Position numbers and translations under genes: made by a program. A DNA stretch of 64,000 nucleotides from Paenirhodobacter hankyongi (GTDB lineage: Bacteria > Pseudomonadota > Alphaproteobacteria > Rhodobacterales > Rhodobacteraceae). The notes below the pieces were generated by a model. It saw only the letters and a program-made list of their open reading frames with translations, was not told the DNA's origin and made no database searches. Below are positions 7,527-15,722 of this stretch, piece after piece (the first letter of the stretch is position 1; each line of letters opens with the position of its first letter). The stretch is from NCBI RefSeq assembly GCF_003664585.1, contig NZ_RCHI01000011.1, positions 1 through 64,000 on the forward strand, given 5' to 3'.

Positions 7527-9335
7527 GTGGAACAGAACATGGCTTCCGCAGCGCCGATGGCGCGCGGACCGGAGGGAACACCCTCCGCGGGGACGCTCAA
7601 GCGTGCCCTTGACTGGAAAGGCGCCTTCTGGGTCGCGGCCGGTGTGCCGCCGCTCGTGCTCTTCTCGATCGGCGGCATCGCCGGCGTCGCGGGCAAGGCC
7701 GCCTTCGTCGTCTGGATGGTCTCGATGGTGATGGGCTTCCTGCAGAGCTTCACCTATGCCGAGATGGCCGGCATGTTCGGCAACAAGTCGGGCGGTGCCT
7801 CGGTCTATGGCGCGACCGCCTGGCTGCGCTATTCGAAACTGATCGCGCCCTTGTCGGTGTGGTGCAACTGGTTCGCCTGGTCGCCGGTGCTGTCGCTCGG
7901 TTGCGCGATCGCGGCGGGCTATATCCTGAACGCGCTCTTCCCGATCCCGCTCGCGGAAAGCCAGCCGGTGCTTGACTGGGTCGCGGCGCATCTGTCGCAA
8001 TACAGCGCCTCGACGCAGGCGGTCATCGACTACATCGCCGCCAACCCGGGCACCGCCCCCGAGGCCGCGATCCAGGCCGTGGCCTCGGCCGATGGCGTCG
8101 CCGCGCTGACGCCCGCCTTCCGCGTCTGGGAAGCCTTCGGCATTCCGGTTCCGGGCCTTGGCACGCTGCATTTCAACTCGACCTTCGTGATCGGCGTCGT
8201 GCTGATGCTGATGATCTTCGCGATCCAGCACCGCGGCATCGCCTCGACGGCGAAATCGCAAAAGATCATGGCGGTCGTCGTGCTGATCCCGCTGCTTCTG
8301 GCCGGGCTGATGCCGATCCTGACCGGTGCCATCGACTGGATGAACGTCACCTCGATCGTGCCGCCCTCGGCCGCCTATTCCGGCACCGATGGCAGCTGGT
8401 CGGTGGGCGGCTGGACGCTGATCCTCGGCGCGCTCTACATCGCGGCCTGGTCGACCTATGGTTTCGAGACCGCGGTCTGCTACACCGCCGAGTTCAAGAA
8501 CCCTCATCGCGACACCTTCCGGGCGATCTTCTTCTCGGGCCTCCTGTGTGTGGTGTTCTTCTTCATCATCCCCTTCGCCTTCCAGGGTGTGCTGGGGCAG
8601 GCGGGGATGCTGGCGCCGGGGATCGTCGACGGCACCGGCGTCGGCGAGGTGCTGGGCCAGATGGTGGGCGCGGGGCCGCTTGTCGCCCATCTCTTCGTGA
8701 TCCTGATGATCATGGCGCTCTTCCTGGCGATCATGACCGCCATGGCCGGGTCGTCGCGCACGCTCTATCAGGGCGCCCGTGACGGCTGGCTGCCGAAGTA
8801 CCTGACGCATGTGAACGATCATGGCGCGCCGACCGGGGCGATGTGGACCGACCTCGTCTTCAACATCTTCCTGCTCGCGCTCGCCTCGGATGCGACGGGC
8901 TACTTCTACGTGCTCGCGATCTCGAACGTCGGCTACATCATGTTCAACTTCCTGAACCTGAACGCCGGCTGGATCCACCGCATCGACAGCCCGCACCTGC
9001 CGCGTCCGTGGAAGGCGCCGACCATCCTGATCGGCTTCAACACGCTGCTCGCCTTCGTCAACGCGCTCTTCCTCGGCGCCGGCGCCAAGGTCTGGGGCTA
9101 TTCGAACGCGCTCTGGTCGGGCGTCATCTTCGCCGCGCTGATCCTGCCGGTGTTCTGGTTCCGCCATTATTACCAGGACAAGGGCCACTTCCCGCGCGAG
9201 GCGATGGAAGACCTCGGCCTCACCGATCACGGCGATCTCGGCCCGCGCAACGCCGGCTTCTGGCCCTATCTCGCGCTGATCGCGGGTGTGGCGGTGGTGC
9301 TCTGGGCGAACTGGTTCTTCCAGCTGCCGGCCTGA
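7527..9335 (+). CDS. APC-superfamily permease of the trimethylamine cluster
   Basis: Inner-membrane transporter of 602 residues with about twelve hydrophobic segments; the first begins near residue 35 (WVAAGVPPLVLFSIGGIAG). The text reads like amino-acid/polyamine/organocation permeases (YAEMAGMFGNKSGGASVYGA, MTAMAGSSRTLYQGARDGWL). A GTG at 7527 was chosen because AGGGAG lies seven bases before it; ATG 7539 has no such site. Set between tdm and dmmD, it is likely to import a methylated amine or TMAO, but the substrate cannot be read from the sequence. Many roseobacters instead use the TmoXWV ABC importer for TMAO. Confidence 0.85.
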   Translation: MEQNMASAAPMARGPEGTPSAGTLKRALDWKGAFWVAAGVPPLVLFSIGGIAGVAGKAAFVVWMVSMVMGFLQSFTYAEMAGMFGNKSGGASVYGATAWLRYSKLIAPLSVWCNWFAWSPVLSLGCAIAAGYILNALFPIPLAESQPVLDWVAAHLSQYSASTQAVIDYIAANPGTAPEAAIQAVASADGVAALTPAFRVWEAFGIPVPGLGTLHFNSTFVIGVVLMLMIFAIQHRGIASTAKSQKIMAVVVLIPLLLAGLMPILTGAIDWMNVTSIVPPSAAYSGTDGSWSVGGWTLILGALYIAAWSTYGFETAVCYTAEFKNPHRDTFRAIFFSGLLCVVFFFIIPFAFQGVLGQAGMLAPGIVDGTGVGEVLGQMVGAGPLVAHLFVILMIMALFLAIMTAMAGSSRTLYQGARDGWLPKYLTHVNDHGAPTGAMWTDLVFNIFLLALASDATGYFYVLAISNVGYIMFNFLNLNAGWIHRIDSPHLPRPWKAPTILIGFNTLLAFVNALFLGAGAKVWGYSNALWSGVIFAALILPVFWFRHYYQDKGHFPREAMEDLGLTDHGDLGPRNAGFWPYLALIAGVAVVLWANWFFQLPA

Positions 9336-9346
9336 GCCATGCACTT

Positions 9347-9371
9347 CCCCGCCGCGACGCTCGCGGCGGGG
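9347..9371 (+). other. Strong hairpin between the permease and dmmD
   Basis: CCCCGCCGCGA (9347-9357) and TCGCGGCGGGG (9361-9371) pair perfectly over eleven bases around a three-base loop. No T-run follows (CCCTTCAAC), so it is not a classical terminator. It may set relative transcript levels or protect the 3' end of a processed mRNA within the operon; both are inference. Confidence 0.6.
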
Positions 9372-9408
9372 CCCTTCAACGACTGACGAACCCCCAGGGA
9401 GACAGGGA

Positions 9409-10545
9409 ATGACCGCATCTTGGAGATTTTCGACGCTGGCCGACCGGCACCGCGCGCTGGGCTCGGCGCTGGAAGACTGGAGCGGCATGGGCACCGCCTG
9501 GTCCTATGACGGCGATCCGCTCGCCGAATACATGGCGATCCGGACGAAGGCCGGGCTGATGGATGTCTCGGGCCTGAAGAAGGTCCATATCACCGGGCCG
9601 GCGGCCTCCCACGTCATCGACCGCGCCACCACGCGCAACGTCGAGAAGCTGATGCCGGGCCGCGCCGTCTATGCCTGCATGCTCAACGACGCGGGCAAGT
9701 TCGTCGACGACTGCGTGATCTACCGCACCGCGCCGAACGCCTTCATGGTGGTGCATGGCTCGGGTCAGGGCTTCGAGCAGCTGACGATGGCCGCAACCGG
9801 CCGCGACGTCTCGATCCGCTTCGACGACAACCTGCATGACCTCTCGCTGCAAGGCCCGCTTGCCGTCGATTTCCTCGAGAAATACGTGCCGGGCATCCGC
9901 AGCCTGAATTACTTCAGCCACATGCCCACCTCGCTTTTCGGGGTGCCGGCGCTGATCGCGCGCACCGGCTACACCGGCGAGCGCGGCTATGAGCTGTTCG
10001 TGCGCGGCCAGGACGCGCCGATGATCTGGGACCGCATCCTCGAAGAGGGCGCGGCGATGGGGATCATCCCCTGCCGCTTCACCACGCTCGACCTGCTGCG
10101 CACGGAAAGCTATCTGCTCTTCTTCCCCTACGACAACTCGGAAATGTATCCGTTCGAGAACGAAGCCTGCGGCGACACGCTGTGGGAGCTGGGCCTCGAT
10201 TTCACCGTCTCGCCCGGCAAGACCGGCTTCCGCGGCGCCGAGGAGCATTACCGGCTCAAGGGCAAGGAGCGCTTCAAGATCTGGGGTCTCAAGCTCGAGG
10301 GCAAGGTGCCGCCCGAGAACGGCGCGCCGGTGCTGAAGGACGGGGTCAAGGTCGGCGTCGTGACCCAGGCGATGTATTCGCCGCTGAACGACTGGACCGT
10401 CGCCATCGCCCGCCTGCCGGTCGACTGCGCGGTCGAGGGCATGCCCCTCACCGTCGCCAGCACCGAGGCCGGCACGATCGGTGCTACCACCTCGCCGATG
10501 CCCTTCTTCGACATCGAGAAGAAGCGTCGCACCGCCAAGGGCTGA
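9409..10545 (+). CDS. dmmD: GcvT-family tetrahydrofolate-dependent protein of dimethylamine oxidation
   Basis: A 378-residue aminomethyltransferase-like protein with the GcvT fold from the N-terminus (YMAIRTKAGLMDVSGLKKV, ARTGYTGERGYELFVRG, GKTGFRGAEEHYRLKG). It lies directly before dmmABC in the order dmmDABC described for roseobacters. The expected role is to bind the formaldehyde released from dimethylamine onto THF, giving 5,10-methylene-THF for FolD. The ATG at 9409 follows a GGAGACAGGGA site. It resembles the C-terminal half of Tdm, suggesting that both demethylation steps use the same trapping scheme. Confidence 0.88.
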   Translation: MTASWRFSTLADRHRALGSALEDWSGMGTAWSYDGDPLAEYMAIRTKAGLMDVSGLKKVHITGPAASHVIDRATTRNVEKLMPGRAVYACMLNDAGKFVDDCVIYRTAPNAFMVVHGSGQGFEQLTMAATGRDVSIRFDDNLHDLSLQGPLAVDFLEKYVPGIRSLNYFSHMPTSLFGVPALIARTGYTGERGYELFVRGQDAPMIWDRILEEGAAMGIIPCRFTTLDLLRTESYLLFFPYDNSEMYPFENEACGDTLWELGLDFTVSPGKTGFRGAEEHYRLKGKERFKIWGLKLEGKVPPENGAPVLKDGVKVGVVTQAMYSPLNDWTVAIARLPVDCAVEGMPLTVASTEAGTIGATTSPMPFFDIEKKRRTAKG

Positions 10546-10604
10546 CGCGAAACGGGCAGGGGCGGCAGCAGACCGCCCCACCCAGACCCAACAGGAACCA
10601 TGCC

Positions 10605-11207
10605 ATGCCGCGCACCGAATTCTCCCCCTCGATCACCTCGCGTCCGGTCTATCCCGGGCTCACCCCGCAGGGCGCCACCCCGGCGATCATGCTCGCCGAA
10701 GGGCCGGGCGCCGAGGCGATCCTCGACCTCGCCGCGCTCGATGCCTCGGTGATGGATCTTGCGCATCTGATCTATATCCCCGCCGGCCATGACGCGGGGC
10801 CCCGCCTCGCCGCGCTTGGCGCGAAGATGTATCGCGAGGCGCCGAGCTATGCTTCCGCGCTCGAGCGCTATCGCAAGGCGCTTGCCGATGCCCGGATGGG
10901 CACGACGCTTTACCTCGCCGGCTCCGAGGGGATGATCGGTCAGGCCGTGGCCGAGGCGCTGGCCGCGGGCCTGCCGCCCGAGGCGATCCAGACCGAGCAT
11001 CGCGGCACGATCGCGCGCCGCATGCAATGCGTGCATTGCAAGGGCGTGACCGAGAATGTCACCACCGACCCCTTCGTGTGCAGCCATTGCGGCCTCACCC
11101 TTTTCGTGCGCGACCATTTCTCGCGCCGCCTCGGCGCCTTCCAGGGTGTCTGCGTCGATGCCGAGACCCCCGGCATCGTGCCCGCCGTGCAGGAGATCAA
11201 ACCATGA
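10605..11207 (+). CDS. dmmA: Dimethylamine monooxygenase subunit DmmA
   Basis: A 200-residue protein with a C-terminal zinc-ribbon-like motif: CVHCKGVTENVT then CSHCG, that is two CxxC pairs, followed by LFVRDHFSRRLGAFQGVC. The N-terminal two thirds carry no motif I recognise. Position in the dmmDABC order and the cysteine block identify it with the DmmA family, a small subunit of the haem- and flavin-dependent enzyme that oxidatively demethylates dimethylamine to methylamine. The start at 10605 gives MPRTEF; the neighbouring out-of-frame ATG at 10600 was rejected. Its stop overlaps the dmmB start (ATGA). Confidence 0.85.
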   Translation: MPRTEFSPSITSRPVYPGLTPQGATPAIMLAEGPGAEAILDLAALDASVMDLAHLIYIPAGHDAGPRLAALGAKMYREAPSYASALERYRKALADARMGTTLYLAGSEGMIGQAVAEALAAGLPPEAIQTEHRGTIARRMQCVHCKGVTENVTTDPFVCSHCGLTLFVRDHFSRRLGAFQGVCVDAETPGIVPAVQEIKP

Positions 11208-12151
11208 CCAGCCGCATGCTGCGCGTGAGCGCGATCGAGGCACTCTCGCCTCTCGTAAGTCGTTTCCGCTTCGAGGACCCCGAAGGGGCATTGCTGCCGC
11301 TCTTCTCCGGCGGGGCGCATGTGGTCGTCGAGATGCCCGACGCGGGCGTGCTGCGCCGCAACGCCTATTCGCTGATCTCCGATCCGATGGACGGTTCGGG
11401 CTATGAGATTGCCGTGCGGCGCGAGGACGGCGGCCGCGGCGGTTCGAAATTCCTGCACACGCAGGTAGCGGAGGGGGACCTCATGCGCATCTCCGCCCCG
11501 GTGAACCTCTTCTCGCTCGATCTGCGGGCGAAGAAACATGTGATGATCGCCGGCGGCATCGGCATCACGCCGTTTCTGGCACAGCTCAAGCAGCTCGCCC
11601 GGCTGCAGATGCCCTTCGAGCTGCACTATGCCGCGCGGAGCCGGGCCGAGGCCGCGGGGCTCGCGCTGCTGCCTGCCTCGCCGCAGGTGCATGTGCACAT
11701 CTCGGAGGAGGGCAACCGGATGGACCTGGGCGCCATTCTGGGCAGCCAGCCGCTTGGCACCCATGTCTATACCTGCGGCCCCGAGGGGCTGATCGAGGCG
11801 GTGGCCGAGACCGGCGCGCGGTTCGGCTGGCCGAGGACGGCGCTGCATTCCGAGGTCTTCATGGCGCCGCCGCCCGGCGCGCCCTTCGAGGTGACGCTGG
11901 CGACCTCGGGCAAGGTGGTCACCGTCGGGGCGCATCAGAGCCTGCTCGAGGCGCTCGAGGCGGCTCAGGTCGAGGTGCAGTGGATGTGCCGCGGCGGGGC
12001 CTGCGGGCGTTGCGAGACCGGGGTGAAATCCTGCCACGGCACGATCGAGCACCACGACCACTGGCTGAGCGATGACGAGCACGCGCGCCAGACGAAAATC
12101 ATGCCCTGCGTTTCGCGTTTCAAGGGCGAAACCCTCGTTCTCGACCTCTAG
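11204..12151 (+). CDS. dmmB: Dimethylamine monooxygenase reductase subunit (ferredoxin-NAD(P)H reductase type)
   Basis: Electron-transfer subunit of 315 residues, arranged like phthalate dioxygenase reductase/VanB: flavin-binding RRNAYSL near residue 50, nicotinamide-binding GGIGITPFLAQLKQL near 115 and CGPEGLI near 190, and a C-terminal plant-type [2Fe-2S] domain with CRGGACGRC and a fourth cysteine about 30 residues later (PCVSRF). It should pass electrons from NAD(P)H to the haem subunit DmmC. Translation is probably coupled to dmmA through the four-base overlap. Confidence 0.9.
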   Translation: MTSRMLRVSAIEALSPLVSRFRFEDPEGALLPLFSGGAHVVVEMPDAGVLRRNAYSLISDPMDGSGYEIAVRREDGGRGGSKFLHTQVAEGDLMRISAPVNLFSLDLRAKKHVMIAGGIGITPFLAQLKQLARLQMPFELHYAARSRAEAAGLALLPASPQVHVHISEEGNRMDLGAILGSQPLGTHVYTCGPEGLIEAVAETGARFGWPRTALHSEVFMAPPPGAPFEVTLATSGKVVTVGAHQSLLEALEAAQVEVQWMCRGGACGRCETGVKSCHGTIEHHDHWLSDDEHARQTKIMPCVSRFKGETLVLDL

Positions 12152-12160
12152 GAGGCACGG

Positions 12161-13201
12161 ATGACCATCCAGTTCCACGACGAAACCTTCCGCGACGACT
12201 ACACGTTCCACAACTCGCCCGAGGGGATCCGGCGCTTCCCGTTCCCCTTCGATGCGGACAGCTACATGTATTCGGTCAACCTTGAGCCGCACGCGGGCGG
12301 CAAGGCCGGATCGCCGTTTGAAAAGCGCTTCGACGTCGATGAGCATTACGTCGCCGAGATGCGCGACCGGGCGATCACGCTGACGGAAGACCCGCTGCGC
12401 TGCCAGTCGCTGCCGCATATGGAGCTTGCCGGCTGGGATTTCCTCGAACTGGTGATGGTCTCGAAATCCGAGGATTACCCCGAGCTTTTCACGCTCAACC
12501 GCGACGGCGACCGCTGGCACTGGATCAACCGCCCGCTCGGGATCGAGCAGCGCTTCACCTTCCTTGACGCCACCACGCTGCCTTGCGGGCCGATGGAATA
12601 CATCACCCGCCAGACCCAGGGCGACCACGCGCTCCTTGACCAGCGCGACGGCAACCTGTGGATGGATGCCGGCATGGTGACAAGCCAGGCCGACTGGTCG
12701 CTCGATTTCGACATCGGCATGAACTTCTTCGAGTGGCATGCGCCGGTGCCGAAGGCGCATGAGATGGGCGTGTTCCAGCGCGCGCTGAAGTTCCTTCTGA
12801 ACCTGCAGCAGGGCGCGCCGGTGCGGCGGCTGAACTGGACGATGACGGTCAATCCGCGCCTCGACACCAGCCCCGAGAACTACCACAAATGGGGCCCCGA
12901 GAAGCGCACCGTCGCGGCCGATAACGTCGGTGCGAAACAGTATCTGCGGGTCGAGCTGCAGACGCTCTGGCGGTTGCCGCGTTCGAACGCCATCGCCTTC
13001 CCGATCCGCTGCTATCTGTGCTCGCTCGAGGATATCGTGACGGTGCCGAAATGGGGCCGCCGGCTGCACCGGGTGCTGCGCGACCTGCCCAATGAGCTGG
13101 CCGAATACAAGGGCTTCGCGGTGAACCGGCCGACCATCGTCGACTATCTCGCGGCCTTCGACGACGGCGCGCCGACCTCGCCGGGCATCTTCCCCGACTG
13201 A
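12161..13201 (+). CDS. dmmC: Haem-dependent oxidative N-demethylase alpha-like subunit (DUF3445)
   Basis: A 346-residue protein of the DUF3445/HODM-alpha family, the PAS-fold haem subunit that carries out oxidative demethylation of dimethylamine. Recognisable blocks include FTFLDATTLPCGPMEYITRQ, SLDFDIGMNFFEWHAPV and LRVELQTLWRLPRSNAIAFP, the last typical of the C-terminal part of the family. It begins nine bases after dmmB with an AGGAGG ribosome site. It is the last gene of the cluster; a stem with a T-run follows. Confidence 0.88.
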   Translation: MTIQFHDETFRDDYTFHNSPEGIRRFPFPFDADSYMYSVNLEPHAGGKAGSPFEKRFDVDEHYVAEMRDRAITLTEDPLRCQSLPHMELAGWDFLELVMVSKSEDYPELFTLNRDGDRWHWINRPLGIEQRFTFLDATTLPCGPMEYITRQTQGDHALLDQRDGNLWMDAGMVTSQADWSLDFDIGMNFFEWHAPVPKAHEMGVFQRALKFLLNLQQGAPVRRLNWTMTVNPRLDTSPENYHKWGPEKRTVAADNVGAKQYLRVELQTLWRLPRSNAIAFPIRCYLCSLEDIVTVPKWGRRLHRVLRDLPNELAEYKGFAVNRPTIVDYLAAFDDGAPTSPGIFPD

Positions 13202-13202
13202 T

Positions 13203-13251
13203 CCGGGGCAGGGGCCCCGGCGGGGCCCCGCTGCCCGGCCGTGGAGTTTTT
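13203..13251 (+). terminator. Rho-independent terminator after dmmC
   Basis: A long GC-rich inverted repeat at 13203-13238 (CCGGGGCAGGGGCCCC pairing with GGGGCCCCGCTGCCCGG) is followed by TTTTT at 13247-13251. It closes the trimethylamine/dimethylamine operon. The run of T bases is eight bases from the stem, a little farther than ideal. Confidence 0.7.
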
Positions 13252-13279
13252 GCCACGCTCTTTCGCGGTTGCAGCAAGA

Positions 13280-13302
13280 ACTTTTCTGCGATGCGGAAAA
13301 GT
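13280..13302. promoter_or_regulatory. Dyad upstream of fabI
   Basis: ACTTTTC (13280-13286) and GAAAAGT (13296-13302) form a perfect seven-base inverted repeat with a nine-base spacer, about 60 bp before the fabI start. It looks like a repressor site, but no known consensus was matched. A TTGCAG just before it (13269-13274) could be a -35 element. Confidence 0.3.
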
Positions 13303-13362
13303 CCGGGCAGGGCGCGCGAAACCCTGCTAAGACTCGGGTGCACCTGAACTCATGGAGGCACC

Positions 13363-14127
13363 ATGTTCTCGCTGAAGGGACAGAAGATTCTCGTTGTCGG
13401 CATCGCCAACGACCATTCCATCGCCTATGGCTGCGCCCGCGCCTTCCGCGAACAGGGGGCGGATCTGGCCGTCACCTGGCTCAACGCCAAGGCCGAACCG
13501 CATGTCCGGCCGCTCGCCGAATCGCTCGGCGCCGAGATCATGATGCCGCTCGACGTCACCGTGCCGGGCGAGCTGGAAGCGGTCTACGAGGAAATCGGCA
13601 AACGCTGGGGCAAGGTCGACACGATCCTGCATTCGATCGCCTTCGCGCCGAAGGCCGACCTGCACGGCCGGGTCATCGACTGCTCCGCCGAGGGCTTCGG
13701 CAAGGCGATGGACGTCTCGGTCCATTCCTTCCTGCGGATGATCCGTCTGGCCGAACCGCTGATGCCCGAGGGCGGCACCTGCCTGTCGGTCTCGTTCTTC
13801 GGCTCGTCGCGCGTCGTGCAGCACTACAACATCATGGGCCCGGTGAAGGCCGCGCTCGAAAGCACGGTGCGCTATGCCGCGGCCGAGCTTGGCGAGAAGG
13901 GCATCCGCGTGCATGCGCTCTCGCCCGGACCGCTCGCCACCCGCGCCGCCTCGGGCATCGACCAGTTCGACAGCCTGCTGGCCGAGGCGACCGAGCGCGC
14001 GCCGACCCATGTGCTGACCACGATCGACGACGTCGGCGCGATGGCGGCCTTCCTGGCTGCGCCCGAGGCGAAGAACCTCACCGGCGGCGTGCACGACATC
14101 GACGGCGGCTATTCGATCACCGCCTGA
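13363..14127 (+). CDS. fabI: Enoyl-[acyl-carrier-protein] reductase (NADH)
   Basis: Reduces enoyl-ACP in fatty-acid elongation. This short-chain dehydrogenase of 254 residues has the FabI-type cofactor motif GIANDHSIAYG, the catalytic YxxxxxxK (YNIMGPVKAA), and the SPGPLATRAASGI substrate loop. The tyrosine that E. coli FabI has ten residues before the catalytic tyrosine is phenylalanine here (SVSFFGSSRVVQHYN). ATG 13363 follows GGAGG. Fatty-acid genes recur nearby (KAS III at 17057). Many Rhodobacteraceae have two FabI paralogues, so this may be one of a pair. Confidence 0.9.
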   Translation: MFSLKGQKILVVGIANDHSIAYGCARAFREQGADLAVTWLNAKAEPHVRPLAESLGAEIMMPLDVTVPGELEAVYEEIGKRWGKVDTILHSIAFAPKADLHGRVIDCSAEGFGKAMDVSVHSFLRMIRLAEPLMPEGGTCLSVSFFGSSRVVQHYNIMGPVKAALESTVRYAAAELGEKGIRVHALSPGPLATRAASGIDQFDSLLAEATERAPTHVLTTIDDVGAMAAFLAAPEAKNLTGGVHDIDGGYSITA

Positions 14128-14146
14128 GCGCACCGTCCGCGCCTTG

Positions 14147-14177
14147 ACCGGCATCGGGTTCGCCCGGTGCCGGTTTC
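14147..14177 (+). terminator. Terminator after fabI
   Basis: ACCGGCATCGGG (14147-14158) pairs with CCCGGTGCCGGT (14163-14174), one G:T pair, around a TTCG tetraloop, followed by TTT. A compact rho-independent terminator with a short T-run. Confidence 0.65.
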
Positions 14178-14209
14178 GTATTTCCGCCCCTCTCCCGGCG
14201 GTTGTCCCC

Positions 14210-14283
14210 AGATATCGTGTCGGCAGGGACAGTTATCCACGACAAATTGCTTTACAGGGGCCAGATCCCGCCGCACGATATCT
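14210..14283. promoter_or_regulatory. Long-range dyad and DnaA-box-like site before ybjN
   Basis: AGATATCGTG (14210-14219) and CACGATATCT (14274-14283) are exact reverse complements 54 bases apart. Between them lie TTATCCACG (14233-14241, one mismatch to the DnaA box) and TTTACAG. The spacing suits a DNA loop or two half-sites around a promoter rather than an RNA hairpin. Function unknown. Confidence 0.4.
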
Positions 14284-14379
14284 TGTAGGGGTCGTGCGCT
14301 GCCACGCCGATCCTTGTGGATGGATCGAATCCTAGGGAAACATCCCGGGATCTGCACGAAACGCGTGGGGGGTATGGGC

Positions 14380-14883
14380 ATGGCACTGATCGAGGACTAT
14401 CTCGGCGTCGAGGACATCCACCCGATCGACGTGGTGGAAACGCTGGCCGAGGCGCATGAATGGGATTTCGACCGCGTCGCCGATGACCAGATCGCGATGA
14501 TGGTCGAGGGGCAGTGGCGCAGCTATTCGCTCACCCTCGCCTGGTCGGCGCAGGACGAGGTGCTGCGGCTGCTGTGCACCTTCGAGATCGACCCGCCCGC
14601 GGCGCGCGAGGGCGCGCTTTACGATCTGCTCAACCGCATCAACGACCAGTGCTGGACCGGTGCCTTCACCTTCTGGCGCGAGCAGAAGCTGATGGTGTGG
14701 CGCTATGGCCTTGTGCTGTCGGGCGGCCAGATCGCGGGACCGGCGCAGATCGACCGGATGATCGGCGCCGCGGTCAGCGTCTCGGAACGCTTCTACCCGG
14801 CGATGCAGCTTGCCTGCTGGGGCGACGAAACCCCCGAAGCGGCGCTGAAGGTCGCCATTGCAGAGGCCTACGGCCGCGCCTAA
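14380..14883 (+). CDS. YbjN-domain protein
   Basis: A 167-residue cytoplasmic protein of the YbjN family, a type III secretion chaperone-like fold seen across proteobacteria; its biochemical role is not established. Characteristic text: DQIAMMVEGQWRSYSLTLAW, LLCTFEIDPP and a helical C-terminus. ATG 14380 was preferred over 14374 and GTG 14365 because the GGGGGG run (14367-14372) then sits seven bases ahead. It is followed closely by proC and csaA, a neighbourhood common in Rhodobacterales. Confidence 0.85.
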   Translation: MALIEDYLGVEDIHPIDVVETLAEAHEWDFDRVADDQIAMMVEGQWRSYSLTLAWSAQDEVLRLLCTFEIDPPAAREGALYDLLNRINDQCWTGAFTFWREQKLMVWRYGLVLSGGQIAGPAQIDRMIGAAVSVSERFYPAMQLACWGDETPEAALKVAIAEAYGRA

Positions 14884-14909
14884 GCTCTCCCCCGCAAAGG
14901 GGAAATGCG

Positions 14910-15722
14910 ATGGACTTTTCGACGATTGAGGCACGCGGTCTGGTTCTTCTGGGCTGTGGCAAGATGGGCTCGGCGCTGCTCGCCGGCTGGCTGCGCGGCG
15001 GGCTGAGCCCGAGCGCGGTGCATGTGATCGACCCGCACCCGTCCGACTGGCTGATGGGCACGGGCGTGGCGGTGAACGGGCCGCTGCCCGAGGCGCCGGC
15101 GGTGGTGCTGGTCGCGGTCAAGCCGCAGATGATGGGCGCGGCGCTGCCGCAGCTGACGGCGATGGGGGGCGGGCGCACGCTCTTCGTCTCGATCGCGGCG
15201 GGCACGACGATTGCCACCTTCGAAGGGGTTCTGGGCGCCGGCACCCGGCTTGTCCGCGCGATGCCGAACACGCCGGCCGCGATCGGCCGCGGCATCACCG
15301 CGATCGTCGGCAACACTCAGGCCACCGCCGCCGATCTCGACATGGCCGAGGGGCTGTTGTCGGCCGTCGGTCAGGTGGTGCGGCTCGATGCCGAAAGCCA
15401 GATCGACGCGGTGACGGCGGTGTCGGGCTCGGGCCCGGCCTATGTCTTCCACCTGATCGAGGCGCTCGCCGCCGCGGCCGAGGCCGAGGGGCTGTCGCCC
15501 GAGCTGTCGATGCGGCTCGCCAAGGCCACCGTCGGCGGCGCCGGCCAGCTGGCCGAGGATGCGGCCGAGGACCCCGCGCAGCTGCGCGTCAACGTGACCA
15601 GCCCGGGCGGCACCACCGCCGCCGCGCTTGCCGTGCTGATGGATGCCGAAACCGGCTTCCCGGCGCTTCTGAAACGTGCGGTCAAGGCCGCCGCCGACCG
15701 CGGACGGGAGCTTGGCAAGTGA
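14910..15722 (+). CDS. proC: Pyrroline-5-carboxylate reductase
   Basis: Last step of proline synthesis: reduces pyrroline-5-carboxylate with NAD(P)H. The 270-residue protein has the N-terminal dinucleotide motif LLGCGKMGSALLAGWL and the C-terminal family signature (VTAVSGSGPAYVFHLIEALA; LRVNVTSPGGTTAAAL). ATG 14910 follows AAAGGGGA at six bases. The stop overlaps the GTG start of csaA (GTGA), indicating translational coupling. Confidence 0.95.
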   Translation: MDFSTIEARGLVLLGCGKMGSALLAGWLRGGLSPSAVHVIDPHPSDWLMGTGVAVNGPLPEAPAVVLVAVKPQMMGAALPQLTAMGGGRTLFVSIAAGTTIATFEGVLGAGTRLVRAMPNTPAAIGRGITAIVGNTQATAADLDMAEGLLSAVGQVVRLDAESQIDAVTAVSGSGPAYVFHLIEALAAAAEAEGLSPELSMRLAKATVGGAGQLAEDAAEDPAQLRVNVTSPGGTTAAALAVLMDAETGFPALLKRAVKAAADRGRELGK

